Positions 1 through 12,970 of a stretch of DNA of 64,000 nucleotides are shown here, in pieces; positions within the stretch are counted from its first letter, which is position 1; every line of letters begins with the position of its first letter. The notes under the pieces were generated by a model. That model had not been told where the DNA came from. It searched no databases and was given only the letters and a program-made list of their open reading frames with translations. Both the position numbers and the translations under genes were made by a program. The stretch is from Lonicera japonica (Eukaryota > Streptophyta > Magnoliopsida > Dipsacales > Caprifoliaceae). Location: positions 61,299,650-61,363,649 of the forward strand of contig CM038469.1 of the NCBI GenBank assembly GCA_021464415.1, given 5' to 3'.

Positions 1-2363
1 ATGATATCACTGATTAGGAACCAAAAGTAAGATTTTTCGAACAATTTAGTTGTAATAATTTGAATAAACAACTAAACAAAATCAAATTCTTTCACGTAAG
101 CATAACACAAATCCTCCACGTGAGTTTGTTTGATCTTATATTCAAAAACCATGACATTTTTGTTTACCACTTTAAAAGAATTTTGCATGTGCACTTATTA
201 ATTATCAGATAATGCTCCACTTATTTTAATTAAAATACACGCTTTTAACTTATTACTTTTCATGAAAATAAATAAATAAAAATTTAAAAATTCATAATAC
301 AAATTATATTCTTATCGTTAAATTTAGCATATTAATTACTTTCCAATTTTTATTTTATTTTTTAAAAAATTAGGACATTGCCATAAATATAGTGAGCCTG
401 TTAGTTTAAAGAGGGAGTAAGAAAAATAATACTCTATTATGTGGCCCATGGGTAGTCACCATTCCCGCCTCAAATCGTTTGCGTTTATGTTTGTGTAATC
501 ATGATACTTTTGTTATAGACCCAAAAAAAAAAAAACCATGATACTTTTGTTCAATTTTTGACTTTCAATTTTTCAGAATAAATTACTGTCAAAGTAATTA
601 ACAGTAAAATGCAAAAAAAAGAACGACTTAAACACTAATTTCAATAGAATTAATTGTTAAAAATGCCAATGGTTTTGTAATCTAGTGACATTATCTCTTA
701 TTTGTATCGAATTTAATAAAGTGGTTTGTATTGTTCTAATTACCTTGATATGAATGATCAATAAAAAATATTGTTAAAAATAAGACTAACTTCCATTATG
801 CGACATTAAAATAAAAAATAGTTGAACTCTTAAATTAATACAAAGGAATTGTCTTTTCCAGCTAGTGGTAGAGCCACATGTAACCAAATAAATTTTTAAA
901 AAGAAGTTAAACATGTGTATATATATATTAGTTAAGTTAATTTGCTCCATTTAACTTTTAAAATAAATATTAGTACTCTTTTTAATTTATATATAAAAAA
1001 ATGACATTACTATGACTCTATGATCCTGTTTTCAGCAAGGCATTGTCCTTCGTTTTAGCCAAAACCATCACATGAATGAAGTGCTAAAAATTCAAGTCAA
1101 TTAAGAGGAACTTGGCTGCCTTAGGCGCCTTTTGTTTTCTCTATCAGAATTATTCAGATGTAATATTTGTAGAATTTAAGCTTGATATAGTTCACTACCA
1201 TCACCGATACTGTCCCCGACTTAACCACCTATCACTAGGTGCGGGGTTTTTAACTTAAAAGGCATCGGTGATATTAAAGGTGAACCACTTATTATTTAGT
1301 TACATGTTTTTCTCTTATATTTTACGATGTAGGATCTTGCTATTCTTTTAACAATATTGCCTCTGAATAATAATATACCATCTGAATGGCAGCACATTTC
1401 CAAAAGTGCCCCCCGCATTGATGACGCTGTCTTTGACGAAATTTATCCGAGCTTAAGTTATGAATATGAATGTCTCTTTGAGGCGATGATCAGTAGATGC
1501 GTTTTCTTTTTTCCTTTTTGTTGATTTTTTTTGGTTTTGGGCGGAAGGTTGTAGGTTTTGTTATATACAAATAATATAATTAATATATAGGGTATAGCTA
1601 TTTGCACTTCAATTAAATCCTCTAGCATTTTAAAATGAATTTCAATATAAATTTTTTTTTTGAGGCAAATTTCAATATCAATTTGTAATTTTAGGAAAAC
1701 TTTATTTACGTTTATGATGAATTTTGGAGTGCTAAAGAACTTAATTGCAGTGTCAATAGTCTTATTTAGTTAATATGAGAAGATATATATAGCAAATTAG
1801 AATTCAACCCAAGTTTTTAAAAGGCTATTTACTCAGACCCACTTCGTTTTCCAAATTAGTTATCGCCCCAACATTTAGGATTCAGCCCATCCTTTGCATT
1901 TATCCCAATCTGGAAAATACATTTCTTTGTAATTTAATTTGATAAATTGTTTTGCTAAATGACTTACTTGCCCTTAGGGTTTCTTCTATATTTTACTCCT
2001 ACTCAACTTTGTCCATTATGTTTAGTTAATATGTTTTGTAGATTTATGCAAGTCCAAATTTATTGACCTCGGCTTGAAGATCATTCTTCCCGCCAAACTT
2101 CTATATTGCCGTAAAGGATCAACATAGTTTGGCGATTAAAAAAATAAATCGAAACTTCGCCCTTTAATTAGATGAATCTGGAGTTTATTAACCATTGGCA
2201 TTGGATTTATGTATTGAGGTAAGCCTTGGCCCCATCTCAATTGCTCAGATCAATTCCTATTAGTCCCACGATAAGAATTGTAATTTGTCTATATTTCTTG
2301 GAGATTCATGTAATCATTACATAAATTTACAGATAATGGCATTTTTTTTATCCTAGTATTATA
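1..2363. other. AT-rich intergenic DNA, no gene seen
   Basis: I found no coding region or RNA gene here. The stretch is AT-rich with A/T homopolymers. An E2F-like motif (TTCCCGCCAAA, about 2087-2097) sits in it without a recognisable gene beside it. The slightly less AT-rich part around 1000-1450 and 1850-2300 could be decayed genic or transposon sequence, but I cannot name it. Confidence 0.5.
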
Positions 2364-2374
2364 TAGATACTTTA

Positions 2375-2960
2375 GGGTGTGCAAAATCTAATCGAATCCA
2401 ATTTTGATTGGATTCAGTGAAATTAACAGATTTTATTGGTTTGCGTTTTATAAAACCAACAAAATATTAGATTGGTTTGATTATTATCTTGGTGAACCAA
2501 TGTCAAACCAATCCAATCCAACTTCAATTAAAAGTGACACATATTCCTATGCAATTGGTTATTATTATATACTAAGTTATTAATATAGACCATGCTGCAC
2601 CTTATTATTGCTTAATATATAAAAGACCATAATAAATAAACCCTAATTTACTTATCTTTTATTTTACTAATGAATTAGACTTTAATATGGATTGACTTAA
2701 TTTTTATTTTTATTTTAGTAATAAAAGGGAACTTTTTATTTATATTATCTTAGTCTTTTGAATGTTATTAAAACTTAATTAACCCTTAGACAAAATATAT
2801 TGGTTTCGAACCAATCCAATCTCAAATTAGAATGGATTATATTGGATTTTGAAACCAAATCGGACTGAATTGGATTCTAAAATATAAAATTAGGTTGGAT
2901 TGAATTGAATTGGTTGGTAGATTGTAATAAATTTATTGGTTTCGAACCGATGTACACCTT
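2375..2960. mobile_element. MITE with 11-bp flanking direct repeat
   Basis: A non-coding 586-bp element has short imperfect terminal inverted repeats (GGGTGTGCA at the left; AAGGTGTACA when the right end is read on the other strand). The interior is rich in CCAATCCAAT/ATTGGATTGG blocks in both orientations, so it can fold back. It is flanked by a perfect direct repeat TAGATACTTTA (2364-2374 and 2961-2971), read as a target-site duplication. The length of the duplication would fit a Mutator-like element (9-11 bp). Superfamily assignment is an inference. Confidence 0.7.
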
Positions 2961-2971
2961 TAGATACTTTA

Positions 2972-4956
2972 TGTATCTTAGTTGATGATCCAAAATTGAA
3001 TATACATTTTTTATACTTCAATGTTTAATACTTTTGTATCTCAACGTCCTATTTGTTTTGTAATATGTACTCATATGTTTAACTGTTTGCACCAACTCAT
3101 GTATGTCAGTGCATGTTTGCTTCGTAATTTTGCATTTCTTTTGAAAAATGAAATAAAAAGAAAGAAGGTCTAAGTCTTTTGATTCTTTTACTAAGAATAA
3201 AGAAAACTCCAACTCGTGCTATTAAATGCATATTATGAGAACAAATATATTTGAATGGTAGACGTATCCATAAATATGTCTAAGTTTTATATTGCTTATC
3301 TTATGAGGATTTGGTAGAGTAGTAGTCATATTTGAAATAGCACGTAGGCATATTAGCAATGTCTTTTTTAATATAGTTGTGTTTTTAGTTTTATTTGTGT
3401 AATATCTTTTTAATATGACTGTGTTTTTTATTTTACTTGTGTAATATTTTTTTAATATGTCTCCAGCTTGTAATATTTACGTCTAATATGTCTTGCATAT
3501 TCCTCAAGTTTAATGTTTGATATTTTATATTTATGGCAAGTCAACTTTTAATTTTTTTAGTATATATTTATCGCAAGGCAAGTCATAATTACCAATATTT
3601 ATCACTTGTAATTTACATTTGTGAAATTTTAAATTTGAAACTTTTTAAATTTGAATTTAAAACCATAAAAATCCCTAAAAATATACATTTTAGTAACAAC
3701 TAAATATAATTTTAGGTGAATAATAAATTTAAATTTGAAAAGTTAAAAAAGGATAAGATGTGAAAAACAAAAACCAAAAACTTAAAAGAAAAACAAAATA
3801 AAAAATATATTTAGTAATTATCTACTCATTTAGTCCAATTCTTAATTTTCTAAATGGAGTGAATTAAAAGCAAAACAATTTGAATTATCTAAGCTAAAGA
3901 CAACAAGGCCCAGACCTATAATATGTCGTAATTATGTTTAAGTACATGCAATAGCATTAAATAATATTTTATCATTTGAATCATAAACTAAAAATAAAAG
4001 AAGGGTAAAATAATCTGGAAAATATATTTAATGTCTATTAATACACAAATAAACAATTTTTTAAAATTTAATTATCAAACTTCGAATTTAACCTTTACAT
4101 TAAATTCATAATTCAGATAACAAAACAATCACATCTTTAAACTCTATACATAATAAATATAAAATTTTAAGTAAGTCAAAAAAATCCAATTAGGTTTTTG
4201 AGTGTGGGAGTCTATCTTTTGACATATGGGATGGGATTTGGCGTTGATTGATACACATTAAAGGTCAAAGTCTTTTGTGTAGTTATTCTGAATGTTCTAC
4301 AGAAGGTGTAGCAGTCGTGTGGTTCATTAATTCCACTTCATAGCTTCTGTGTGCAACCTAAGATTATTATTGAAACAATTTTAAAATCGATTTAATACTG
4401 TTAAGGTTAATTTTTGAAATTATTAAAATAATACTTGGTCAGTAATAATTATATACTGTGAAAGAAAATTAGTTGAAGTGCGCAAAAACTGACTCGAATA
4501 TCCTGTGAAATAACCGACAAAAAAAAAAAAAAAAAAGCTTCTCTGAATATTTTATTACACGTAAATATTACAAAAAATAATTAATTAGCAAATAAAATAT
4601 TATCAAAATTTGAATTGATATTATAGATGAAAAGTTACACTTATCTTTAACATTTGAATCAAATTGACCTCGTGGGGCTTTCAAAATAAAAAATTGACCT
4701 CGTGGAAAAAAAGTGTCGTAGTTTATTTTTATCATTTTTTTTTGTATCAAATTATCTAGACAGATTATTGAATGGTTTTCCCTGCATTAATTTTTTAAGA
4801 AACAAAATACACCCAACGTGTATTAGAAATAGTGTTATGCATACATGTCACTATTTGCGTGTTCAAATTATAAACGCTGACAAAAATGTGACGTTTATTT
4901 ATTATAAAAATAGAGATAAGTAAATATTTGTATCGTATTTTTTTTTATGTTAAATA
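2972..4956. other. AT-rich intergenic DNA, no gene seen
   Basis: No exon-like coding sequence is visible; short open frames here are in low-complexity AT sequence. A short direct repeat with the core TTGACCTCGTGG occurs twice near 4660-4705. Poly-A/T tracts are common (for example about 4519-4537). Confidence 0.5.
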
Positions 4957-4959
4957 CAA

Positions 4960-5792
4960 GAGTGTGTTTGTCGCGCAGAATTAAAAGTAGGATATAATTA
5001 ATTAATTTTATTCGGTTTTTGTTGTCGGAAAGGATAAGATAAATAAATCCTATCATATATTTGGCGCAAGGGTGGATATCCCGCATTTGGCGCAACACAG
5101 GAATGAATTGTATTCGAGATTAATTATCATTTTATGTCTTTAGAACTGGATAAATATATACCACCTCTATAGGTGGTATTATTTTATCCCATTATTGCCG
5201 GATAACAAAATGAATATAAAATTTAATTTCTAATTATTTTTTTTAATTTTGTTCTTTACACCTTTTAAATAATCAAATTTATTAATGAAAAATTTCAATC
5301 ACCCAAAATCACAGTAATTCAACTAATAAAATTCATTTCTTTTATAATATGGCATATTTTTTTATTAAATGAATGTATTTATAAAAAATTTTAATTTTAG
5401 AAAAAAAAGGTAACATTAGAATTTGAAACTGTATTTAATGCCTAATTCAATAAATATTGTATGTGATATAGAACTTTTCTCCCGAAATAGTTTTTTATGA
5501 AACTTATTTATAAATAGAAAAATCGCATTAGTTAAAAAAAAAGTGTGCACAACAATTAAAATTACATATATTTTTAAAAGAAAAGCAAATTGTATTATAT
5601 AATATCTGGACTTGTAATCCGGAACTCCATCAAATGCAAAATTTATTAAATCTTTATCCGACTAGTTATTATCATATTCGATCCCGCTTAATCCTTATCC
5701 CACTGATTCCTTTGCTATCATATTTCACATAATTCCTATCCGACTCATATCCTATCTTATCTTACCTCCTTATCTGGCGCGCCAAACGCACC
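4960..5792. mobile_element. MITE-like element with TATCC-rich ends
   Basis: An 833-bp AT-rich non-coding segment starts GAGTGTGTTTGTCGCGC and ends with the complementary GCGCGCCAAACGCACC, forming imperfect terminal inverted repeats. The trinucleotide CAA flanks both ends and may be a 3-bp target duplication (Tourist/PIF-Harbinger elements usually use TWA, so this is atypical). Internal GGATAAGAT/ATCTTATCC blocks recur inverted near both ends. Similar TATCC-rich sequence lies inside intron 1 of the first LHT gene (about 8080-8390), suggesting a family. Confidence 0.55.
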
Positions 5793-5795
5793 CAA

Positions 5796-6900
5796 GATGA
5801 TTGAGTTATTTTGTATGAGATAAGTTGCACTAGACATAAAAAAATTAAAACAAAACGACTATCACACGAGTAAATTGTTGTTCCCATTTCTTTGTTGATT
5901 GTCATATTTTGCAAAATAATTTTTTGGGAATTTGTTCCGTGTGCACGATGAATCCCACATTATCCATTTGATTTGTTACTTGTGGGTAAAAATATGTTGG
6001 AAGAATCAATGTTTTTTGGTTATAGAAAATGAAAAGAAAGAAATATTGAATTCTAATAACTTCCCCTATTGAAGATCCTCATTCAGTGGGAGCAGAATCC
6101 CAACTTGTGGCATCAACCGCCATCAAGCCCTTTTTGTATGGGCTTATATTTGACTATTTATTTATTTTGTTACCCTGTTTCAAGATTATGTTATAGATAA
6201 TTAAGTGACTAAATTTAGCGAGTATTGTTAAAATAGTAATATCCATTAATTTTTATTTACAAGTACATTGAGAAAAAACAGAATATATTTACATTTATTT
6301 TGAAAACGTGGCCTGCAAATTCGCAAGTATTAAAAAATAGAACATCTCATAAATTTAAATTTAAGATCCGGTGATCAAAATTAAATAAAATTTATTTAAG
6401 GACACAATAATATGTGACCTATGTATTAGTCATCATTAATCTTTAGATATAAATTATTTTTTATTGGACTCAATTACTAATCAATATATAAATGATAAGG
6501 TCCCTTTGAAAGTAAGCCAACATGAATTTGTGTTACTGTAAAAAAATAACATGTGTCCTATGAATTTGGTAAGATTCTTATATTAGGATAGTAATAAAAT
6601 TTACTAGTATGATTACTAAAATAGAATAAGAATAAATATTGTTATGATTGTTTCCATAGGAAGGGGTACTTATTCGACGAAATTGTAATTTAAATTAAAT
6701 GCGACCCTAACGTTTTCTCTATTTTTGGAAAAAAAACTAATAATTCACCATAATAGAATATACTGTAAATTAAGATTCCCAAAAAACTATAAATAAATAA
6801 ATACGGTTAAGATTAACACAAAGAAATTAGCTTAATCTAGTTTTGTACCGAGTGTGAAAAGTGGACTACTAATAAGCAAATTTTCAATAACTGCCACCCT
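5796..6900. other. Intergenic DNA upstream of the first LHT gene
   Basis: No gene is seen. This AT-rich stretch is the distal upstream region of the transporter gene that begins at 7042. Confidence 0.5.
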
Positions 6901-6902
6901 AG

Positions 6903-6909
6903 TATAAAG
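6903..6909 (+). promoter_or_regulatory. Candidate TATA box of LHT gene A
   Basis: TATAAAG lies 133 bases before the ATG at 7042. A pyrimidine-rich CTCTCTCTCC leader near 6995-7025 follows, typical of plant 5' untranslated regions. The transcription start is not shown by the sequence. Confidence 0.4.
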
Positions 6910-7041
6910 GTTTAAGAGTTTCAGTCAAACTAATCCATCAACTTCATGCCCTTCCAAATCCTTTAAATCCGCAAAATATTTCATATCTTCACTCAATCTC
7001 TCTCTCCTTCTTCTCTTTTTCACTCTGTTTTGCTTACGGCC

Positions 7042-10000
7042 ATGGGTACTCAAGGTCCAACTGATCAACACTACAACGATGTAATTCTCTCTCTTTCTCT
7101 TAATGTTTTTGTTTTTAATTTTACATTACCATTTTGTCATGTATATTTTCTTTTCTTTTTTTAAAGAGAAATGTTAAACAAATGAAATACTTGAAGAAAA
7201 GTTTTTTCACTTAGGTTGCGTTTGTTTTTTGTAACCTTTGATTGCTGAATGTTAATTACTGAATCCTGAATCCAATTTCTGAAAATACTATTTACTTTTT
7301 TTATTTTGAATGAAGATTTGAATATTAGGTGTTTGTATAAACAATTGTTTAAATTCAGTATTAAGCATTCAGCAAGCACTGATGCTCATGCTGAATACTT
7401 AATCATTCAAAAAAATAGCGGTTAACATATTGCTGATTTAAAAAAAAAAAAAACAGTTAATTGTACCTCTAAATGCTTAAAACTCTCTCATTAAACATTC
7501 AGAAGCAAAAACAAACATTGTTGTAGTTAAAATGACAGTAATTAGTATTGGTTTCCAAATCAACACCTCAGTGTCTGTTGAGTACCTTTTTGTTTGTTTA
7601 GTATTTCTCGTTTTCTTTTAATTGGGTGTATTTTTAATTCTATCAAAATCCGTATGATTACACGAACCAATAGGCACAGTAGTAGTTCGGACAGGCATTA
7701 CTAATTGCCATTACATTTTGAAAGAGTTAGGGTTAACTTGTGTCAAAGACATTATTATTGATTTAATTGTAAAATCATAAGATTTTTGGGTTTGAAAACC
7801 CTCATACTTTATATATATATAGATAAGTTCGCTAATAGCTCACCAGTTTTGAGTCGTATAATTTTAGCCTAGTAGTGAACTGTACAAAATATGTTCTAGG
7901 AGAGTTTAAAAATGAATGATGCTAAACATATTTTAAAATTTTTACAAAATTCTGATACAAACTGATGTAGTAGTGAGAATTGAGAAATGGACGAAACAGT
8001 ACATCAAAATTCTGGTCCCATTAGTTTATCTGATAGGTAATTGAAGAAGTTAGTACAAAAATATTGTATTTGACATGTAAGATAAGACGACGGAATAAGA
8101 TATTAAGATTGGATATGACCGTCGAATATTAATCTTGTGGAGGCTTCTTATATCTTATCCCATGGGAAGAGGGATAAAATTAACAATTCCGCATAGGAGG
8201 TGGATTATTTTGTCCTCTATTGATGGTAAGACAATACGTTAAAAAGACAATTATTTATATGAATATATAAAAATTAAACTCTACATATAGATTATTAATA
8301 TTTTATCCAATCTTATAATCCGAGATAGCTCCAAATGCAGGACTAGATAATAGAAATTTATTATCCGGATGGTCAAACACACCCAAATAGAATAATAGAA
8401 ATTTAACTTAGTTATGTCTGCAACTTGATATCAAAATTAAAGGCCTTGCTAGATGTAACAACTCATAATGGATTATATGTTATTTTATTGTTGTTTGGAG
8501 AATCAAGGATGAAAAGGAAAATAATAGAAATAACTTTTGTTTGGAAAAGATCGAAGTAAAGAAGGGAATATTCTTGCCTTTTTACTTGTATACCTTTTAC
8601 AGTGAAATTTTGTGTAATATGATAGGCGTAATTTTGGAATAGTGTAATAGCTCATTGATTTAGTTTATTTTCCGTCTAATGCAGTCCAATTCGGAAAGGA
8701 AACAAAATTATGGATTGGTAATCCTTCATTTTCCTTTCCATTCCGCCTCAAGTGTCTATTAGGGTGCGTTTGATTGCAAGCGTGGAATTTGCATGGAAAG
8801 AAAATAAGTTACCGGTAATTGAATTGCCTAGAATTGAGTTGCATGGAAAATGAAGTGTAGTGTGTTTGATTGCCTTAATTTTCTACCCGGAAAATATTGG
8901 TTGTATTGTGGCATTTTTAATGTAGAAAAAATTATGGGTATTTTTTTTTACATAATTTTATAGTCATGATGGATCTTGTTTAATTGATCTTGATGAGTAG
9001 ATTTTAAATATAATTTTTTTATTAAATTTTGAATTTTGTAGTTTAAGTTATAGCATTTTTAGTGTAGAAAATGGGTAAAATGTTGTCTCGAAAACCGTGC
9101 AATTGCCTGGAACATAAAAACTAGCCCCCCCCCCCATAAGAAAATATTTTCCTTGTTTACAAGGAAAATGTAAGTGTGTGAGCCAAAAGTGGGAATTCAA
9201 TTGCCTAGAAAAAAAAGCCAATCAAACACCTTAAGTTGTCAAATCAAGTGGAAAATGGATATTTTCCATGGAAAATACTCCCAATCAAACACACCCTTAG
9301 AATCACTCCCTTCCTTTCCTTTCTTTCCAATTCCTTCAATCCAAATAGAACAATAAGAATCCCATTTTATTTCTGTCATTTTGAGGAAAACTCCAATTTC
9401 CACCTAATCCTCATATGTGTTTGTTTCATTTGATTATATAACAAATGAAACTATTAATTTGAGATAGAAAAAAGAGTTTTATTTTAGGAAGGAGGACTTA
9501 GCATTATTTTAGTGATGGAGGATTCCAGCTATTGCATTCAAATGGTGTGGTGCATTTAACAAGAACACAATACGTGTATTTAGGACTTACGCATCTTTCT
9601 CTAAAAACTCGAAAATGCACTTGTTATAGCATCAACTCCTTGTCATTTGAACTCATTGAAAGAAAGAACATGTCTATTGCATGATAACGATAAATAAATG
9701 GGATTGTCACACAATTTATCTACAATATATAGTTATGTTTTGGCAATCCAACATTTGAATCAAGGTCAACATGCTTTTTGTGCCCCTAAAGTCTTGCAAT
9801 AATTCCGACTAGTACCAAAATTCATTGACGTGTGTATATACTGAAAAAGAAAATATGTGATCATAATTTACAGATGGATGAACGGACTGCGAAACAGAAG
9901 GCAATTGATGATTGGCTACCGATTACTTCATCAAGGAATGCAAAATGGTGGTACTCGGCTTTCCACAATGTTACCGCGATGGTTGGAGCTGGTGTTCTCA

Positions 10001-12970
10001 GTCTCCCTTATGCCATGTCGGAACTTGGATGGTGTGTATACTTAACCCTGAGAAATTTCATAGTTTGGTTCAATAATCTTATTATTGCTTGGCAGAGCGT
10101 TTTTATGTATTTTGGTTCAAACTGGATATTGTTATATTGAGTGAAACACACTGTCTTTGGGACTTTTACTAAGGTCTAAGGCCACTATAAATTATGCCGT
10201 AAATGAACAAAATTTTTAAGAGCATCCATTATGGATGTGGTAAGTAGGATAGGAAGGTTAAAGTTATTTACATTTGTTATGGGTAGTTGAAATATAGATT
10301 AAACACTACTAAATGATAAGCGCATGATAAATTTAAGTTTGACAAACAGACAAAGTTCACTGTCATACTGGCTTGACAAAGCCATTTGATGCATTGTCGG
10401 AACAGCAACCGTTTAAGCATGACTCAAAGCAGTGAAAAGTGTCCATTTAACCATTATCCGAACCACTAAAGTCCATTCCATATTGGTACTACCCCCTCGG
10501 TGCAGACCCAGATTTAGATAGAGGGGTCAGCTGAAATGAGTTAGGGATATTTTGCTTTTATTATTAACTAATGGTGGAGTTTCTTTTGTTGGATTGGACT
10601 GGAGATTGCTTTGTCAGGCCCCAGTTTTGACTCTATGCCCATTAGAGAGGGGCATGTAGGGTGATTGGACCACTAAACTCCGTTTTCACCTATACCCACT
10701 AACAAAAACACAAGTATTTTTAACTGTATACTACTTCTCTTTGCAAATATGTCTAAATTTGTGTTACCTTTTTTTTTCAGGGGTCCTGGCGTATCTGTAA
10801 TGGTGATATCATGGATAGTGACTTTATACACCTTATGGCAAATGGTTGAGATGCACGAGATGGTACCAGGGAAACGTTTCGACAGATACCATGAGCTAGG
10901 CCAACACGCCTTTGGTGAAAAGCTTGGCCTCTATATTGTGGTGCCACAACAGCTAATAGTTGAGGTTGGAGTGAACATAGTGTATATGGTCACTGGCGGA
11001 AGGTCACTGCAAAAGTTCCACGATGTAGTGTGCAACGATTGCAAAGACATTAAACTTACCTACTTCATTATGATCTTTGCATCTGTCCATTTTGTGCTTT
11101 CTCACCTTCCCAACTTCAACTCCATTTCTGGTGTATCTTTGGCCGCTGCAGTCATGTCCTTAAGGTACAACACTAGTGTGCTTCCTTTTCCTACATGCCA
11201 TTTCATCATCCTTAGAAGTTCAACAAAAGGTTAGGTTGATTTTGGTATATCGCATTAGCTGATGGCTGGATATAGAAAAATGTGACTCTCTTGGTTAATT
11301 TATTATTTGACCTCTAAATGCATAATGCTGAAAGGTACCTTGAAAAACATATTTGATTTTATTTGGCTCTGAATGCTGAATAGGTTGTAGTTTACAATTT
11401 AGACCTTATTATTTGATTTAATTCACCAGATGATGAATAAAAGAATAAGGGCAGTATTGGGATAAAATCTCATTAAAGTTGAATAAAGTAGTATTCATCG
11501 CAGGACTTGCCTATTAACATTGATTGCTGAATTTATTTTAATTCAATTCAGCGTTAAGATGTGAGAAAACAAACACCATTTCTACTTAAGCATGACTTTC
11601 ATTGAGCATGAAGATGTAAAAACAAATACCACCTCGGTTAGAAAGGATTCTTAATTTTAGAAAGTTTAATATGGTTGATAGTAATGCTGTGATGCAGTTA
11701 CTCTACTATTGCTTGGGCTGCCTCGGTGAAAAAAGGCGTGCAACCCAATGTGGAATATGGATACAAAGCGAAGACCACAGCCGGGACGATTTTTAACTTT
11801 TTTAGTGCATTGGGAGATGTTGCTTTTGCGTATGCAGGGCACAATGTGGTGTTGGAGATTCAAGCAACAATCCCTTCTACACCCGAAAAGCCTTCTAAAG
11901 GTCCCATGTGGAAGGGAGTGGTAGTAGCCTATATTGTCGTGGCAATTTGCTACTTCCCTGTTGCCCTAATCGGCTATTGGATGTTTGGAAATGCAGTCTC
12001 CGATAATATCCTCATCACGCTTGAAAAACCCAATTGGCTTATCGCTATGGCCAATATCTTTGTCGTTGTTCATGTCATTGGAAGCTATCAGGTCCAAATT
12101 CAAACTTTCCCCATCACTCTTCTGTTGTTTTTCTTCTTTCACAGTTTTTTTTTTAATCTCTACTTTCTGTTGTTTCTGTTTTTGCAGATCTATGCAATGC
12201 CAGTGTTTGATATGATAGAAACAGTGCTGGTAAAGAAACTTAAGTTCACACCTAGCCGTACCCTTCGCTTTATTTCGCGTAATGTTTATGTGGGTAAGTA
12301 AATCCCATTACAGATTACAATCATATATTTGAGATCTTTTCTGCTGAGTTATATAATACTCCCTCCATCTGAATGCCCCAAGTTATATAGTCCAGTTTTT
12401 TGTTTTGGACATAATCAGTATACACTCATGACAAAAACTCAAGCTAAGACTCTTATTTTGAGACAGAGACTGCATTTGAATTTGTAATTTGATATATTTT
12501 CTTTGCCTGCCAGCATTCACAATGTTTGTGGCGATTGTTTTCCCTTTCTTTGGTGGACTTCTTGGTTTCTTCGGAGGATTCGCCTTTGCCCCAACAACTT
12601 ATTTTGTAAGCAAAATCGCCTCTTTCCATCATGAACATTTGCATACAATGTTATGTGTTTTAGCATATGTTGATTAATTCAGCGGGATTAATTTTCTCAT
12701 TCTTTTCTTTTTTGCAGCTCCCTTGTATAATGTGGCTTGCAATCTACAAGCCAAAGAAGTTCAGCCTATCTTGGATTACTAATTGGGTATGTGCGTCTTA
12801 AAATGTTACAATTTTTTGGCACTTGGATTGAATTTTTAGCTTAAATTTAGTACATGTTGATAATTTTTCAGATATGCATAATATTGGGAGTTCTTTTGAT
12901 GATTATATCGCCTATTGGAGGGCTAAGGCAGATCATAATCCAAGCCAAGGACTATGAATTCTTCTCTTAA
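7042..12970 (+). CDS. LHT1: LHT1-like amino acid transporter, copy A (8 exons)
   Basis: Lysine/histidine transporter-type member of the plant AAAP (amino acid/auxin permease) family, a proton-coupled importer of neutral, basic and acidic amino acids at the plasma membrane in roots and mesophyll. Exons: 7042-7080, 9874-10031, 10781-11164, 11698-12091, 12188-12293, 12514-12605, 12718-12786 and 12872-12970. All junctions are GT-AG and keep frame, giving 446 aa, the length I recall for LHT1. Visible landmarks are the [19 protein letters not shown] block before the first membrane segment, [12 protein letters not shown], the [14 protein letters not shown] stretch, [34 protein letters not shown], and the C-terminal [20 protein letters not shown]. 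About ten hydrophobic segments are present. Exon 1 codes only 13 residues and is followed by a 2.8-kb intron full of MITEs. The start is the only ATG giving this short acidic N-terminus. The family assignment is certain; one-to-one orthology with LHT1 is inferred. Confidence 0.93.
7215..7540. repeat. MITE-like insertion in intron 1 of LHT gene A
   Basis: This intronic stretch begins GGTTGCGTTTGTTTTTTG, ends with inverted TTTGCTTCTG/CAAAAACAAAC-type sequence, and has internal CTGAATGCTTAA/TTAAGCATTCAG blocks in both orientations. Related ...GCTGAAT...CATTAA... sequence occurs in intron 3 (about 11266-11640) and in intron 2 of LHT gene B (about 20398-20600). Exact ends and target duplication are not resolved. 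Confidence 0.4.
8762..9296. mobile_element. Tourist-like MITE in intron 1 of LHT gene A
   Basis: A 535-bp non-coding element begins GGGTGCGTTTGATTG and ends CAATCAAACACACCC, giving imperfect terminal inverted repeats. It is flanked on both sides by TTA (8759-8761 and 9297-9299), the target duplication expected for PIF/Harbinger (Tourist) elements. Internal TTTTCCATGGAAAA palindromes resemble sequence at 21330-21560 and 59690-59900. A poly-C run lies at about 9125-9134. Confidence 0.75.
11266..11645. repeat. MITE-like sequence in intron 3 of LHT gene A
   Basis: The middle part (about 11437-11525: AAGGGCAGTATTGGGATAAAA and following CATTAA/TTGAAT blocks) matches the insertion in intron 2 of LHT gene B (about 20500-20560, AAGGGCAACGCTGGGATAAAA). 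This shows one repeat family in both paralogues at different intron positions. Ends are not resolved. Confidence 0.4.

Noticed and set aside
2087..2097. E2F-like TTCCCGCCAAA
   Set aside because: No gene is recognisable next to it; one motif in 64 kb can arise by chance.
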